Both the position numbers and the translations under genes were made by a program. The notes below the pieces were generated by a model. That model was given only the letters and a program-made list of their open reading frames with translations. It did no database searches and was not told where the DNA came from. A stretch of 64,000 nucleotides of DNA from Planomicrobium soli. Lineage in GTDB: Bacteria > Bacillota > Bacilli > Bacillales_A > Planococcaceae. Of the stretch, positions 45,233 through 55,371 are shown piece after piece (position 1 is the stretch's first letter; each line of letters opens with the position of its first letter). The stretch spans positions 248,001 through 312,000 of the forward strand of contig NZ_PYAT01000001.1 in assembly GCF_003014655.1 (NCBI RefSeq), written 5' to 3'.

Positions 45233-46567
45233 TTAATACATTTTCAAGTATTGCTCGCGCTCCCATGGGTGTACATTAACGCGGAACATGTCCCACTCGA
45301 TTTCTTTCGCCTCGATAAAGTTGTGAAGGATGTGTTCGCCAAGTGCGTTCTTCATCACTTCGTTATCTTGCAATTCTTGAAGGGCAGCATATAGTGTAGC
45401 TGGCAGATCTTGAATGCCAACTGCTTCGCGCTCTCTTCTGTTCATTGCATAGATGTTGCGGTCTACTGCTTTTGGCGGCGTCATTTTTTTGCGGATGCCG
45501 TCAAGACCAGCACTTAAAAGTACTGCCATAGCCAAGTAAGGATTAGCAGCAGGATCGACAGATCGGATTTCAACACGTGTTGACAAGCCGCGTGAAGCCG
45601 GAATACGGATCAACGGGCTCCGGTTTTGCCCTGACCAAGCCACGTAACAAGGTGCTTCGTAACCAGGCACTAGACGTTTGTATGAGTTTACTGTCGGGTT
45701 AGTGACAGCTGTGAAACCTTGTGCGTGCTCTAAAATTCCAGCAAGGAATTGGTAAGCCGTTTCACTCAATTTCAAATCGCCATCTTCATCCAAGAACGTA
45801 TTTGTGTTGCCATTGAACAAGGAAACGTTCATGTGCATCCCTGAACCGTTTACACCAAACAATGGTTTCGGCATGAATGTCGCGTGAAGTCCGTGTTGGC
45901 GCGCGATTGTTTTAACAACCAATTTAAATGTTTGGATATCATCGCATGCTTTGATCGCATCTGCGTATTTAAAATCGATCTCATGTTGGCCAGGAGCCAC
46001 TTCATGGTGAGAAGCTTCAATTTCAAAGCCCATCGCTTCCAATTCCAAAACGATGTCGCGACGGCAGTTTTCACCTAAATCCATCGGCGCAAGGTCAAAA
46101 TAGCCGCCATTATCATTCAGGTCAAGAGAAGGTTCGCCTTTTTCGTCTAATTTGAAAAGGAAAAATTCCGGTTCTGGCCCAAGGTTGAAATGAGTGAAGC
46201 CTAGTTCTTCCATTTCTTTTAATACGCGTTTCAAGTTATTGCGTGGATCTCCTTCAAACGGAGTACCATCCGGACGATAAATATCGCAGATCAATCGGGC
46301 GACTTTCCCTTTGCCTGTAATCCAAGGGAATACAACCCAAGTATCCAAGTCCGGGAACAAGTACATATCGGATTCTTCAATGCGGACAAATCCATCAATT
46401 GAAGAGCCGTCGAACATCATTTTGTTGTCAAGTGCCTTATCTAATTGAGAAATAGGAATCTCTACGTTTTTGATGATCCCCAGAATATCGGTGAACTGCA
46501 AACGGATAAAGTTTACTTCTTCTTCTTGCACTAAACGTTTAATGTCTTCTTTTGTGTACTTAGCCAT
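45233..46567 (-). CDS. glnA: Glutamine synthetase, type I
   Basis: The 444-residue enzyme makes glutamine from glutamate, ammonia and ATP. Signature segments are [17 protein letters not shown] (near residue 52), the metal site [25 protein letters not shown] and the ATP-binding [19 protein letters not shown]. The conserved Glu of the flap that GlnR-type regulation uses is in this subgroup's [10 protein letters not shown] region. It forms the glnRA operon with the repressor gene 40 bases upstream. In B. subtilis the feedback-inhibited enzyme also controls GlnR and TnrA. Confidence 0.96.
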   Translation of the reverse strand: MAKYTKEDIKRLVQEEEVNFIRLQFTDILGIIKNVEIPISQLDKALDNKMMFDGSSIDGFVRIEESDMYLFPDLDTWVVFPWITGKGKVARLICDIYRPDGTPFEGDPRNNLKRVLKEMEELGFTHFNLGPEPEFFLFKLDEKGEPSLDLNDNGGYFDLAPMDLGENCRRDIVLELEAMGFEIEASHHEVAPGQHEIDFKYADAIKACDDIQTFKLVVKTIARQHGLHATFMPKPLFGVNGSGMHMNVSLFNGNTNTFLDEDGDLKLSETAYQFLAGILEHAQGFTAVTNPTVNSYKRLVPGYEAPCYVAWSGQNRSPLIRIPASRGLSTRVEIRSVDPAANPYLAMAVLLSAGLDGIRKKMTPPKAVDRNIYAMNRREREAVGIQDLPATLYAALQELQDNEVMKNALGEHILHNFIEAKEIEWDMFRVNVHPWEREQYLKMY

Positions 46568-46606
46568 GATTTCACTCTCCTATGTATGTTTATGTAAGCC
46601 CGTATC

Positions 46607-46990
46607 TTAGTGAAAGAAACGGGATAAATCACCGGATCGGTATCCGCCGCGTTCATGGGAACGGGTTTGCAGGATTTCTTCCCGCAAGATTTGGCGCAGT
46701 TCAGCATCGCTTACTGTTTTGGGCTCTGCCATTTCCAGTTTTGGTTGCACTCTCATATCAAAGATTTTCTTAATGCCGGCAATGTTTATGCCTTGGTCCA
46801 AATACTCTTTGATTTCAAGAAGGACATCCACGTCGTTTAAAGAAAACATGCGTTTGTTGCCTTCTGTGCGGGCAGGGCGAATTAACTCGTGCTCTTCGTA
46901 ATACCGAATTTGGCGCGCTGTCAAATCCGTCAGCTGCATAACTATGCTAATGGGCAGAAGCGGCATCGATCGTCGAACGCGATTCGTCAT
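46607..46990 (-). CDS. glnR: MerR-family nitrogen repressor GlnR
   Basis: The 127-residue protein has an N-terminal MerR winged helix (ISIVMQLTDLTARQIRYYEE, about residues 14-33; NKRMFSLNDVDVLLEIKEYL) and a C-terminal tail ending GDLSRFFH, the segment that contacts feedback-inhibited glutamine synthetase. It represses glnRA when nitrogen is plentiful. Two GlnR operators overlap and precede its promoter. Confidence 0.95.
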   Translation of the reverse strand: MTNRVRRSMPLLPISIVMQLTDLTARQIRYYEEHELIRPARTEGNKRMFSLNDVDVLLEIKEYLDQGINIAGIKKIFDMRVQPKLEMAEPKTVSDAELRQILREEILQTRSHERGGYRSGDLSRFFH

Positions 46991-47025
46991 TTTGTTTCAC
47001 CCACTTTATTTAGTACTACTCTTTT

Positions 47026-47054
47026 AGTGTAATAGATGTCAGTTTTATTGTCAA
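47026..47054 (-). promoter_or_regulatory. Promoter of glnRA
   Basis: On the minus strand TTGACA (47054-47049) and TACACT (47031-47026) are spaced by 17 bases, about 36 bases upstream of the glnR start. Confidence 0.8.
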
Positions 47055-47076
47055 CTCCATGTTACTTTTCCTTACA
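47037..47076. promoter_or_regulatory. Two GlnR operators
   Basis: TGTTACTTTTCCTTACA (47060-47076) fits the TGTNA-N7-TNACA consensus exactly. TGTCAGTTTTATTGTCA (47037-47053) fits with one mismatch and overlaps the -35 box. Two sites at this place mirror the B. subtilis glnRA promoter. Confidence 0.85.
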
Positions 47077-47078
47077 CA

Positions 47079-47110
47079 AAAAAATTCACCACATTTGGTG
47101 GCGAAATTTT
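47079..47110 (-). terminator. Terminator after the ynbB-like gene
   Basis: An imperfect hairpin (AAAATT-CACCA / TGGTG-(GCG)-AATTTT) includes the stop codon; on the minus strand TTTTTTTG follows. Confidence 0.65.
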
Positions 47111-48341
47111 ATAAAAGATTTTCTTTTTTCAAAGCGTCAACTGAGTTTAAAACGGCAATTTTTACATGTTCATAGGTCAAGCCGCCTTGGACAAAAGCAG
47201 TATATGGCGGACGAATCGGACCGTCCGCTGTTAGTTCAATGCTTGACCCTTGGACAAACGTCCCGGCCGCCATAATAACGTCGTCTTTGTATCCAGGCAT
47301 ATAGGCCGGCTCTGGCTTAAAGCGGGCATTGACAGGCGAACTCGCTTGAATCGTCTGGCAAAAAGCAATCATCTGCTCTGCGGTCTTGAACGATACAGAT
47401 TGAATCAGATCTGTCCGCTTGTCGGTGTAATGAGGGGCGGAAACCATACCTACCGATTCAAGCAGCGCTGATGTAAATATTGCGCCTTTTAAAGCTTGCG
47501 CTACAATATGCGGAGCCATAAAAAAGCCTTGATACATATCAGGCAGGGTGTTTAGAGATGCGCCAGCCTCCCCTCCGATTCCAGGGGATGTCATGCGGAA
47601 TGCGCATTTCTCGACCAAGTCCTGTTTGCCGGCAATATAGCCGCCGATTTTGGCTAAGCCGCCTCCCGGATTTTTGATAAGTGAACCGGCCATTAAATCC
47701 GCTCCAGCTTCGATTGGTTCACGATCTTCCACGAACTCTCCATAGCAATTGTCGACAAATACAATTGCTTCCGGCTTTAACTGGCGGATTTGTTGTATCA
47801 TGCCCTCTATCTCGTCAACCGTAAAAGAAGGCCGTGTGTCATAACCGCGCGACCTTTGGATTGCTATAACTTTGGTGCGCTCATGGACGGCTTGCTCCAC
47901 CGCGTTCCAGTCCACTTTATTCTCAGCGTTCAAACTGACATGCTGGTACCCGATGCCAAAATCGCGCAGCGAACCTGTGTCTCGCTCTCCTCCCGAAACG
48001 ATGGACTCTAATGTGTCGTAAGGTTTTCCTGTGATGTAAAGAAGGTCATCTCCTGGCCGCAAAACCCCAAACAGCGAAATGGTGATGGCATGTGTACCCG
48101 AAATGATTTGTGGACGCACAAGTGCCGCTTCCGCTTTAAATACATCTGCATAAACGCGTTCAAGTGTATCTCGGCCATCATCGTCATAACCGTATCCGGT
48201 CGACGGATTGAAATGGTGGTCGCTGACTTGCTGTTGCTGAAAAGCTTCAAGCACTTTTTGTTGATTCAAAAAAGCGATATCGTCCGCTTTTTTTAATTGA
48301 GGCTGGATTTGTTCTTCTATTTTGTTTATCGCAGTTAGCAT
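47109..48341 (-). CDS. ynbB: Methionine gamma-lyase family protein (YnbB-like)
   Basis: About 410 residues from ATG 48341 (GGAG upstream). A PLP-dependent fold-type I enzyme with the cofactor lysine in LMAGSLIKNPGGGLAKIGGY and the PLP-Asp in VFVDNCYGEFVE. The glycine/Tyr-rich STGYGYDDDGRDTLERVYA segment near residue 48 is typical of the YnbB group, annotated as a methionine gamma-lyase or aluminium-resistance-like protein without proven activity. It lies next to glnRA as in B. subtilis, where hflX/ynbA lies upstream; that gene is not here. Confidence 0.88.
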   Translation of the reverse strand: MLTAINKIEEQIQPQLKKADDIAFLNQQKVLEAFQQQQVSDHHFNPSTGYGYDDDGRDTLERVYADVFKAEAALVRPQIISGTHAITISLFGVLRPGDDLLYITGKPYDTLESIVSGGERDTGSLRDFGIGYQHVSLNAENKVDWNAVEQAVHERTKVIAIQRSRGYDTRPSFTVDEIEGMIQQIRQLKPEAIVFVDNCYGEFVEDREPIEAGADLMAGSLIKNPGGGLAKIGGYIAGKQDLVEKCAFRMTSPGIGGEAGASLNTLPDMYQGFFMAPHIVAQALKGAIFTSALLESVGMVSAPHYTDKRTDLIQSVSFKTAEQMIAFCQTIQASSPVNARFKPEPAYMPGYKDDVIMAAGTFVQGSSIELTADGPIRPPYTAFVQGGLTYEHVKIAVLNSVDALKKENLL

Positions 48342-48450
48342 CAAATTCTCCGTTCTATTTTGTTCACTCTTCTATTATGGAACCCCACTTGAAAATGCGT
48401 CAAATTCTGCTACAATTCATAGAGTTGCACTTTTTAGGAGGATACAGAAA

Positions 48451-49056
48451 TTGGCTTGGGAAGTATTAAGTGCCATTGGGACGATTGCATTCGCCGTCTC
48501 TGGCGCAATTGTCGCTATGGAAGAAGAGTATGATATTTTTGGTGTTTACATTCTCGGGGTTGTCACTGCTTTCGGCGGAGGCGCAATCCGAAATCTATTA
48601 ATAGGTGTTCCAGTTTCAGCGCTTTGGGAACAGGAAATGATGTTCCAGTTGGCCTTAGCGTCAATAACGATCGTGTTTTTATTTCCCCACAGATTGCTCG
48701 GCCACTGGAACCGATGGGGGAATTTTTTCGATGCCATCGGCCTTTCAGCTTTTGCTGTTCAAGGGGCTATGTATGCCGTTGAATTGGAACTGCCAATTTA
48801 CGCTGTTATAGTTGCTGCTATTTTGACCGGTTCGGGCGGCGGAATTATCCGTGATGTGTTTGCCGGTAGAAAACCGCTTGTTTTTAAAGCCGAAATATAT
48901 GCAGTATGGGCGGCAGTCGCAGGTTTAATTATCAGTTTTGAAATTATCCGCATCGATTTGGGATTATATATTCTATTTTTAGCGATTACCATTTTACGCA
49001 TATTGTCGTACACCTTCAAATGGAGGTTGCCGACACGCCATATCCAGTCACTTTAA
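48451..49056 (+). CDS. TRIC/UPF0126 family membrane protein
   Basis: The 201-residue protein starts at TTG 48451 (TAGGAGG 9 bases upstream); the frame is open upstream but overlaps the divergent ynbB start. It has about seven hydrophobic segments and two copies of the family repeat: IGTIAFAVSGAIVAMEEEYD with GGGAIRNLLIG, and IGLSAFAVQGAMYAVELEL with GSGGGIIRDVFAG. Bacterial homologues form trimeric cation channels related to animal TRIC proteins; a glycine-transport role has also been proposed for relatives. The physiological role here is unknown. Confidence 0.88.
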   Translation: MAWEVLSAIGTIAFAVSGAIVAMEEEYDIFGVYILGVVTAFGGGAIRNLLIGVPVSALWEQEMMFQLALASITIVFLFPHRLLGHWNRWGNFFDAIGLSAFAVQGAMYAVELELPIYAVIVAAILTGSGGGIIRDVFAGRKPLVFKAEIYAVWAAVAGLIISFEIIRIDLGLYILFLAITILRILSYTFKWRLPTRHIQSL

Positions 49057-49057
49057 A

Positions 49058-49098
49058 AAAACAGATCGAAGAGCTAAATGTCTCCTCGATCTGTTTTT
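49058..49098 (+). terminator. Terminator after the TRIC-family gene
   Basis: Stem AAAACAGATCGA / TCGATCTGTTTT with a 16-base loop, followed by TATTTG; it can work in both directions. Confidence 0.8.
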
Positions 49099-49117
49099 AT
49101 TTGCTTAGAATGCACGA

Positions 49118-49417
49118 TTAGGCGATAACTTCGCCGTTCCAATCCATCATGCCGCCTTCTACGTTCACCGTTTGATAGCCGTTGCTTGCCAAGTAGTCAC
49201 AAGCCATTGCGCTGCGGCCGCCCGCTTTACAAATCACATGGTATTCTTTTGCTTCATCAAGCTCGCTAATTTGTTCAGGCAATTGACCAAGAGGAATATG
49301 AACTGCTCCTGGCACCATGCCGTATGCGACCTCTTCCGCTTCACGGACATCGATCAAATTCAAATCTGCCCCAGATTCCACAAGTTTTTGTAAATCGTCT
49401 GTTGTAATGGATTTCAC
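49118..49417 (-). CDS. Rhodanese-like domain protein
   Basis: The 99-residue single-domain sulfurtransferase has the active-site Cys63 in HVICKAGGRSAMACDYL and the preceding LIDVREAEEVAYGMVPGAVH. It probably moves sulfane sulfur or handles persulfides; its partner is unknown. The gene stands alone between hfq and the TRIC-family gene, with a GGGAGGTAAC site. Confidence 0.88.
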   Translation of the reverse strand: MKSITTDDLQKLVESGADLNLIDVREAEEVAYGMVPGAVHIPLGQLPEQISELDEAKEYHVICKAGGRSAMACDYLASNGYQTVNVEGGMMDWNGEVIA

Positions 49418-49490
49418 TGCATGTTACCTCCCGATATAAAATCTCTTCACTTTAGAAATGGTATACTCCACGCTTTCCGCTGTCAACGAA

Positions 49491-49520
49491 AAGGACCAGC
49501 CGAAGATCCGGCTGGTCCTT
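49491..49520 (-). terminator. Terminator after hfq
   Basis: Perfect 12-base stem AAGGACCAGCCG / CGGCTGGTCCTT with a six-base loop, followed on the minus strand by TTCGTTG. Confidence 0.8.
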
Positions 49521-49524
49521 AGAT

Positions 49525-49749
49525 TCACTCTTGGTGTTCGATAGCGACAGCTTTAGCCGGAGAGAAGGTGGAGATTGCGTGTTTGTAGATAAGCTGTTGC
49601 TTGCCATCTGTCTCAACCAGTACCGTAAAATTGTCGTAAGATTTAATGGTCCCTTTCAGTTGAAAACCATTTAGTAGAAATACAGTAACAAAAATATTGT
49701 TTTTACGAAGCTGATTCAAATAGACATCTTGAATATTAACCGGTTTCAT
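49525..49749 (-). CDS. hfq: RNA chaperone Hfq
   Basis: The 74-residue protein forms an Sm-like hexamer ring. Sm1 motif [20 protein letters not shown] and Sm2 motif [10 protein letters not shown] are complete. It binds small RNAs and A-rich sequences; in Bacillales its role in riboregulation is modest. It lies 11 bases after miaA, a widely kept pair. Confidence 0.95.
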   Translation of the reverse strand: MKPVNIQDVYLNQLRKNNIFVTVFLLNGFQLKGTIKSYDNFTVLVETDGKQQLIYKHAISTFSPAKAVAIEHQE

Positions 49750-49760
49750 GTGAATCCCCC

Positions 49761-50717
49761 TTATATCTCCTGCTCTTTATTTTGTACATCCACTTTTTCA
49801 ATTCGACGCTTCCGTTCTTTTTCCTGCATAAAGGCAAGAATTTCCTGAAAGTTTTTTTCCGGATCTTTTAAAGCATCAATCCAGAGAATGGGCAATTTGT
49901 TTTTAAAGTAAGTGAACTGTCTTTTTGCATACCTTCTGGAGTTTTGCTTGAGCTGACTGATTGCCTCCGCCAGTTCTAGTTTCCCATCGAAATAAGCATA
50001 GAACTCTTTATAGCCAATAGCCTGAATCGACTGGACATCCTGAATTCCGCGAGTATACAGCGCCCTTACTTCTTCCAGCAATCCGGCTTCCATCATAGCG
50101 TCTACCCGTTTGTTGATGCGGTCGTACAGCAATTCTCTGGGTAAATCTAAGCCGATGATCACTTCATTGTACATCGGGGACAATGCAAGGGTACGGTCTG
50201 TTTTTTCTTCGCCGCTTAGCAAAATTTCAATTGCCCGCACCACCCGCCGCGTATTATTTGGATGAATATCCGTTTCCGGATCCAAGGCCAACAGTTTAGC
50301 GTGCATATGGTTAGGGCCAAACTTCTCCAGCTCTTCATACAGTTTTCCCCGTAAAACCTCATCCAGTTGTGTTTCTGCAAACCGGTAATCGAACAGCACT
50401 GCCTGCACATACATGCCAGTGCCACCGACAATAATCGGCAATTTGTTCCTCGATTTGATTTCTTCGATTTTGCCGCGCACCAATTTCTGGTATTCCGCTA
50501 CGGAAAATGCTTCATCCGGATTTTTAATATCAAGCAAATGATGGGGTATCCCTGCCATTTCCTCCGGTCTTATTTTCGCCGTCCCGATCGACATATCGCG
50601 GTAAATTTGCATAGAATCCCCGTTGATGATTTCTCCATCTAACCGGTTTGCCAATTCCAGGCTGAGCGCGGTTTTTCCGGAAGCCGTCGGTCCGACAATT
50701 GCCACTACATCAATCAT
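49761..50717 (-). CDS. miaA: tRNA dimethylallyltransferase MiaA
   Basis: The 318-residue enzyme adds a dimethylallyl group to A37 of tRNAs reading UNN codons; MiaB, encoded at 58573-60111, then methylthiolates the product. P-loop [15 protein letters not shown] at the N-terminus, [18 protein letters not shown], and the substrate-binding [17 protein letters not shown] are conserved. The start overlaps the end of the upstream esterase gene by 8 bases. Confidence 0.95.
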   Translation of the reverse strand: MIDVVAIVGPTASGKTALSLELANRLDGEIINGDSMQIYRDMSIGTAKIRPEEMAGIPHHLLDIKNPDEAFSVAEYQKLVRGKIEEIKSRNKLPIIVGGTGMYVQAVLFDYRFAETQLDEVLRGKLYEELEKFGPNHMHAKLLALDPETDIHPNNTRRVVRAIEILLSGEEKTDRTLALSPMYNEVIIGLDLPRELLYDRINKRVDAMMEAGLLEEVRALYTRGIQDVQSIQAIGYKEFYAYFDGKLELAEAISQLKQNSRRYAKRQFTYFKNKLPILWIDALKDPEKNFQEILAFMQEKERKRRIEKVDVQNKEQEI

Positions 50718-51630
50718 ATTTGTTCAACCATCCTAAAATTGTTTGATAATGCACAAGTTTATCTCGTTCATTGAGCAGCTCATGCCGCCCCTCTTCTGCC
50801 AGAAAAACGGTCACGTCTTCTAGTCCTGCTTTTGCATATTGTTCCGCCGAACGAAAAATGCCTTTGCCGTTGCCGCCAACCGGATCTTTTGCTCCACTGA
50901 TCAGAAGGACTGGAAGTTTTTTCCTGATTTTACCCACTTCAGCCGGTTTATGGATCAATGCCAGGCCGCTGAACAAATCTACGTAAAATTGATTTGTCGA
51001 TGGAAATCCGCACATGGGGTCATTAACGTATTTGGCAACTTCCTCAACATCACTGCTTAACCAAGCAAAAGGCGATTCTTCTTCTTTGAACGCCTTGTTG
51101 AAATTGCCGAATGTCATTTTTCCCAGCAAGGAACTTACTTCGGTCTTGCCTTGTCTTTTTACAGCCGCTCCGGCAAACAAAAGGCCGGCCTTTCCGGCCG
51201 CCCCTGGATTCCCGCCAGTCCCTGATAATACGACTCGGCTCAGATCCTCGCTGTAGAGCTGCATAAAGCGCCGGGCAACAAATGAACCCATACTATGGCC
51301 GAATAAAACCAGCGGCAAACCGCCGGTTTCAAGTTTCATTGCATCGATTACATTTTTCACATCTTCTACGACGCGGTCAAACCCTTTTTCATCGCCAAAA
51401 AACCCTTGGGTTCCATTACGCTCGGCTGTCCGTCCATGGCCGCGGTGATCGTGGCCAGATACAGAATAGCCGTTGGCCGTTAGAAAACGGGCAAAGTTTT
51501 CGTAACGGCCAATGTGTTCTGCCATACCATGGATTAAATGTACATGCGCTTTCGGATTTTCCGCTTCATAGAGTTCGTAATAGATCTCATGGCCATCCGA
51601 TGCAACCATGAAATTCCTGGTAATTTTCAT
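50710..51630 (-). CDS. Alpha/beta hydrolase of monoacylglycerol-lipase type
   Basis: The 306-residue serine hydrolase has [14 protein letters not shown] (oxyanion region), the nucleophile elbow [13 protein letters not shown], and the late Asp and His in [11 protein letters not shown] and [10 protein letters not shown]. It belongs to the hydrolase_4/lysophospholipase group (YtpA-like). Linkage to glpD (4-base ATGA overlap) suggests that it releases glycerol or glycerophosphate from lipids; this is inferred from position only. It also overlaps miaA by 8 bases. Confidence 0.85.
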   Translation of the reverse strand: MKITRNFMVASDGHEIYYELYEAENPKAHVHLIHGMAEHIGRYENFARFLTANGYSVSGHDHRGHGRTAERNGTQGFFGDEKGFDRVVEDVKNVIDAMKLETGGLPLVLFGHSMGSFVARRFMQLYSEDLSRVVLSGTGGNPGAAGKAGLLFAGAAVKRQGKTEVSSLLGKMTFGNFNKAFKEEESPFAWLSSDVEEVAKYVNDPMCGFPSTNQFYVDLFSGLALIHKPAEVGKIRKKLPVLLISGAKDPVGGNGKGIFRSAEQYAKAGLEDVTVFLAEEGRHELLNERDKLVHYQTILGWLNKYD

Positions 51631-53288
51631 CCCAGTACATCCCTTCCATAACGGGTTGCTACTTTAATTTCCTCAAGCAATTCTTGTTGGTAAGCTTCTT
51701 TTTGCTCTGGCGTGTACTCCAGCGCATGGCTCATATACTCGAGTACTCCTTCTTGATAGCGTACGACATCCTGAATGTGGAAATACAAGTCCCCTGTTCT
51801 TCTGATGAAAAAATCGCTCGGAGTGCGCGCCATTTCTTCTTCGATGGCGTATTCAACAACAGCGGCCAGCGTCTTCGGTATGCCGCCTGGAATGTTTTCA
51901 GAAAGATCTCGGTAGTAGCTGAACACTTTTTCTGCATTTGTACCGAAAAACTGGGCATATAATCGGCCTTGTTCAGGGCTCAAGCCATATTGTTGGGATA
52001 GCACCGCAGTGTTATGGACAAACGAAGCGAAATTTTTCGAACCTCCAAAATCTCCGCCGGATAATGGCAAATGCTTGGTTTCGCTTTTGCCGAACTTAAC
52101 GCCGGTTTCCTTCTTCAAAAGTTTAACTACTTTGTCCATCACTACTTCCGCCATTTTCCTATAGCCGGTAAGCTTACCGCCCGCAATGGAAATTAACCCG
52201 TTTTCGGATACCCAGATTTCATCTTTCCTAGAGATATCCGACGGATCTTTTCCTTCTTCGTATATAAGCGGCCGGACGCCTGCCCAAGTCGACTCAACAT
52301 CTTCCGGAGCCAGCTGGACCAATGGGAAAGTTCGTTTAACTGCCATGATCAAATAATCGACGTCTTTCTTTTCGGCCGCCGGCGAAATCGGATCTTCATC
52401 GTAGAAATCATCTGTAGTGCCGACATACACTTTTGTATCTCTTGGAATCGCGAAAACCATCCGTTTATCCGGTGTATCAAAATAAACTGCTTGTTTTAGC
52501 GGGAACTTTTTCTGGTCAACAACAATATGTACCCCTTTTGTCAACCGCAGCTTCTTCTCTGGTGTTTCCGCATCGAAATCCTGTACTTCATCAATCCATG
52601 CACCCGTTGCATTGACAACTTTTTTTGCAAAAACATCAATGGATTCTCCGTTTACCAGATCTACAGCTTGCACACCAGAAATCTTGCCGTCGGTATAAAT
52701 GAACCCTTCAGCTTTTACATAATTCAAACAGACCGTTCCCAGTTCAGCGGCTTTTTTCATCGTTTCGAGCGTTAGTCGCGCATCGTCTGTCCGGTATTCA
52801 ACATAATAGCCGCCTCCGACAAGGCCATCCCTTTTCAATAGGGGTTCTTTGCTCAATGTTTCCGCTGGATCCAGCATAGTCCGGCGTTCCGCCTTTTTCA
52901 CGTTTGCCAGCAAATCATATGTGCGGAGCCCGATGGACATGAAGACCGGTCCAAAAGTTCCACCCTTATAGAACGGCAGGAGCATCCGTTTCGGTTCAGT
53001 AACATGTACCGCATTCTCGTAAACAATCTCACGCTCTCTTCCGACTTCCGCTACGATTTTCAATTGGAAATTTTTCAAGTAACGCAAACCGCCATGTACT
53101 AACTTTGTGGAACGGCTTGACGTTCCTGCAGCAAAATCCTGCATCTCAAGCAGCGCAACACTTAATCCCCGGGAAACAGCATCGAGCGCAATTCCTGCTC
53201 CGGTGATCCCTCCTCCGATAATAACCACATCAAATTCGTGATTAGACATATGCCCTATTTGTTGTGTTCGTTGTTTTGCAGAAAACAT
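51627..53288 (-). CDS. glpD: Aerobic glycerol-3-phosphate dehydrogenase GlpD
   Basis: FAD-dependent membrane-associated enzyme that oxidises glycerol-3-phosphate to dihydroxyacetone phosphate and feeds electrons to quinone. It is about 553 residues from the ATG at 53288 (AGAGG 7 bases upstream); an ATG two codons earlier is the alternative. It has the FAD motif VVIIGGGITGAGIALDA, the ASR-like segment TSSRSTKLVHGGLRYL, and SIAGGKLTGYRKMA near residue 360. In related bacilli glpD follows glpF-glpK; here those genes are missing and mutL is next upstream. Confidence 0.94.
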   Translation of the reverse strand: MFSAKQRTQQIGHMSNHEFDVVIIGGGITGAGIALDAVSRGLSVALLEMQDFAAGTSSRSTKLVHGGLRYLKNFQLKIVAEVGREREIVYENAVHVTEPKRMLLPFYKGGTFGPVFMSIGLRTYDLLANVKKAERRTMLDPAETLSKEPLLKRDGLVGGGYYVEYRTDDARLTLETMKKAAELGTVCLNYVKAEGFIYTDGKISGVQAVDLVNGESIDVFAKKVVNATGAWIDEVQDFDAETPEKKLRLTKGVHIVVDQKKFPLKQAVYFDTPDKRMVFAIPRDTKVYVGTTDDFYDEDPISPAAEKKDVDYLIMAVKRTFPLVQLAPEDVESTWAGVRPLIYEEGKDPSDISRKDEIWVSENGLISIAGGKLTGYRKMAEVVMDKVVKLLKKETGVKFGKSETKHLPLSGGDFGGSKNFASFVHNTAVLSQQYGLSPEQGRLYAQFFGTNAEKVFSYYRDLSENIPGGIPKTLAAVVEYAIEEEMARTPSDFFIRRTGDLYFHIQDVVRYQEGVLEYMSHALEYTPEQKEAYQQELLEEIKVATRYGRDVLG

Positions 53289-53519
53289 ACGCATTCCTCT
53301 CTCTCATATAAAATGGCGAGTTGTTATGGCATTTTCTTCCCTCGCTGTGGTTCATCCAGCAATTCATAAATCAGTAAAGGGAAAAAAGACCCTGTTATAA
53401 TGCTCTACCCTTCCCGATTCAGGATAAAACAGCGTGACACAGTTTATGAGAAATAAAGAGAAACTTTCCCGGCAGAAGATTCTATTCCTTCCCCGGTTTT
53501 GATAATAGGATAAAATGCA

Positions 53520-55367
53520 TCACATTACGCGCTTGAACATTTTTTCTACGTCGTATGTCTTAAAATGGATAATGACCGGCCTTCCATGCGGACAAGTGAA
53601 CGGCTGCTCCGCCACTTTCAAATCGGCAAGCAGCCTTTCCATTTCATGCTTCTGCAAATAATGATTCGCTTTTATCGAACGTTTGCAACTCATCATGATT
53701 GCTGCATCTTCGCGCAGCTTTTTAACGTCCACTTTCCGTTCATTTAAAACTTGTTCGATCAAATCTTCGACTACTTCCTGTTCAAATCCTGCTGGAAACC
53801 ATGTTGGATGGTCCCGGACAATAAAAGAAGTATCGCCGAACTCTTCCAAAAACACTCCATTGTCATGTAATGCATCGAGATTTTCTTTCAAGCGCAAGGC
53901 TTCGTCCCGGCTATAGTGGAATGTCATGGGCAAAAGCAGCGCCTGGCGCTCTGCAACGTCGATATGACCTACTTTTTCGCGGAAATATTCATACTTGATG
54001 CGTTCTTGTGCCGCATGTTGGTCAATCAAGTAAAACCCGTCGCTGCTTTGCGCCACAATGTAAGTACCGTGGATCTGGCCAACCACTTCCAATTCCGGGA
54101 ATTGCGGAGTTTCCTCTTCCACTTCCGCAACCTCCTCCAAAACCTCTTCTGCTGCTGTTTCAATCTGAAGCTCTTTTAAAAGGGGAACCGGCTCGCTTCT
54201 AATTTCATCAGTTGTCTCTCTTACAAACGCTTCGCTTGTCTTTTGTTCTTCTTTTGGCAATGCCAATGAATCGAGCTTCGCTACCGGTTCTTGCACCGTA
54301 TAAGTGCTTCTCCATATATCCAACTGCTTAGACGGCATAGGTTTTGGCGCTTTCGGTTTTTCTTTTTCAATAACCGGTGCCCGGACTGTACCGCTGATCG
54401 TTTGGCGAATGGAAGAATAGATCAGCTCCATCAACTCTTTTTCTTTGCTCAAACGAATCTGCTGTTTCGCTGGATGGACATTAACATCCGTCAAATAAGG
54501 GTCCCCTACAATATTGAGAACCACGATTGGCTGCCGCTCGAGCGGCAAAAACGTATGATACGCCTGGTGCACCGTATTGGCAATCGCGTAGTGTTTGACC
54601 CAGCGGCCGTTAACGAACAAAGAAATATAGTTTTTATTGGCGCGCGTGATTTCCGGCAAGGAAGCAAATCCGGATATTTTATAATCCTGGGACTGGCCTT
54701 CAAACGGTATCATTTTTTTAGCAATCGATACGCCGTAAATATCAGCAAGCACCCGTCTCATTTCACCGCTTCCGGCTGTTTGGAGAATGGTCTTTCCATC
54801 ATGGGCCAGCTTGAATGAAATCGTTGGATAACTTAACGCAAAACGATTGAGCAAGTCAATGGTGTGCCCAAGTTCTGTCTGCAGTGTTTTCATGTATTTC
54901 AGCCGGGCTGGTGTATTGAAAAACAGCTGATCAATTTTGATGTCGGTTCCTTTACGGAGAGACCCGGCTCGGTGTTCCACAAGGCGACCGCCTTCTAGAC
55001 GGAGAAAGGTACCTGATTCGCCTGTAGACGTATGAAGCGTCACTTTTGAGACTGATGCAATACTCGCAAGCGCTTCTCCCCGGAATCCGAGCGTCCGTAT
55101 ACGGAATAAATCATGTTCATTGGCGATTTTGCTCGTTGCATGCCGTGAAAATGACAGCAGCGCATCTTCATCATCCATTCCGGCACCATTGTCGATAATT
55201 TGAATTGATGTCAGTCCTGCTTCAATCAGCAATACTTCTATTGCCGTGCTGCCGGCATCTATAGCGTTCTCCACCAACTCCTTGACGACGGAAGTCGGCC
55301 GTTCCACCACTTCCCCCGCAGCAATTTTATTGGATAAGTTTTCTTCCATCAACCGAATCTGGCCCAT
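53520..55367 (-). CDS. mutL: DNA mismatch repair protein MutL
   Basis: The 615-residue protein has an N-terminal GHKL ATPase (NKIAAGEVVERPTSVVKELV, DNGAGM, the TLGFRGEALASIASV box) and a C-terminal dimerisation/endonuclease domain with the metal motif DQHAAQERIKYE and the CPHGRP segment. This indicates a nicking endonuclease MutL, as in B. subtilis, which lacks MutH. A variable acidic linker lies at about residues 335-425. It follows mutS by 4 bases. Confidence 0.95.
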   Translation of the reverse strand: MGQIRLMEENLSNKIAAGEVVERPTSVVKELVENAIDAGSTAIEVLLIEAGLTSIQIIDNGAGMDDEDALLSFSRHATSKIANEHDLFRIRTLGFRGEALASIASVSKVTLHTSTGESGTFLRLEGGRLVEHRAGSLRKGTDIKIDQLFFNTPARLKYMKTLQTELGHTIDLLNRFALSYPTISFKLAHDGKTILQTAGSGEMRRVLADIYGVSIAKKMIPFEGQSQDYKISGFASLPEITRANKNYISLFVNGRWVKHYAIANTVHQAYHTFLPLERQPIVVLNIVGDPYLTDVNVHPAKQQIRLSKEKELMELIYSSIRQTISGTVRAPVIEKEKPKAPKPMPSKQLDIWRSTYTVQEPVAKLDSLALPKEEQKTSEAFVRETTDEIRSEPVPLLKELQIETAAEEVLEEVAEVEEETPQFPELEVVGQIHGTYIVAQSSDGFYLIDQHAAQERIKYEYFREKVGHIDVAERQALLLPMTFHYSRDEALRLKENLDALHDNGVFLEEFGDTSFIVRDHPTWFPAGFEQEVVEDLIEQVLNERKVDVKKLREDAAIMMSCKRSIKANHYLQKHEMERLLADLKVAEQPFTCPHGRPVIIHFKTYDVEKMFKRVM

Positions 55368-55371
55368 CGTC

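Noticed and set aside
53295..53519. GlpP-type antiterminator leader upstream of glpD
   Set aside because: The 225-base leader has short purine-rich repeats but no convincing terminator hairpin with a T-run.
54291..54818. Plus-strand frame of 175 codons
   Set aside because: Lies wholly antisense to mutL; low-complexity, Arg/His/Phe-rich translation without a family.
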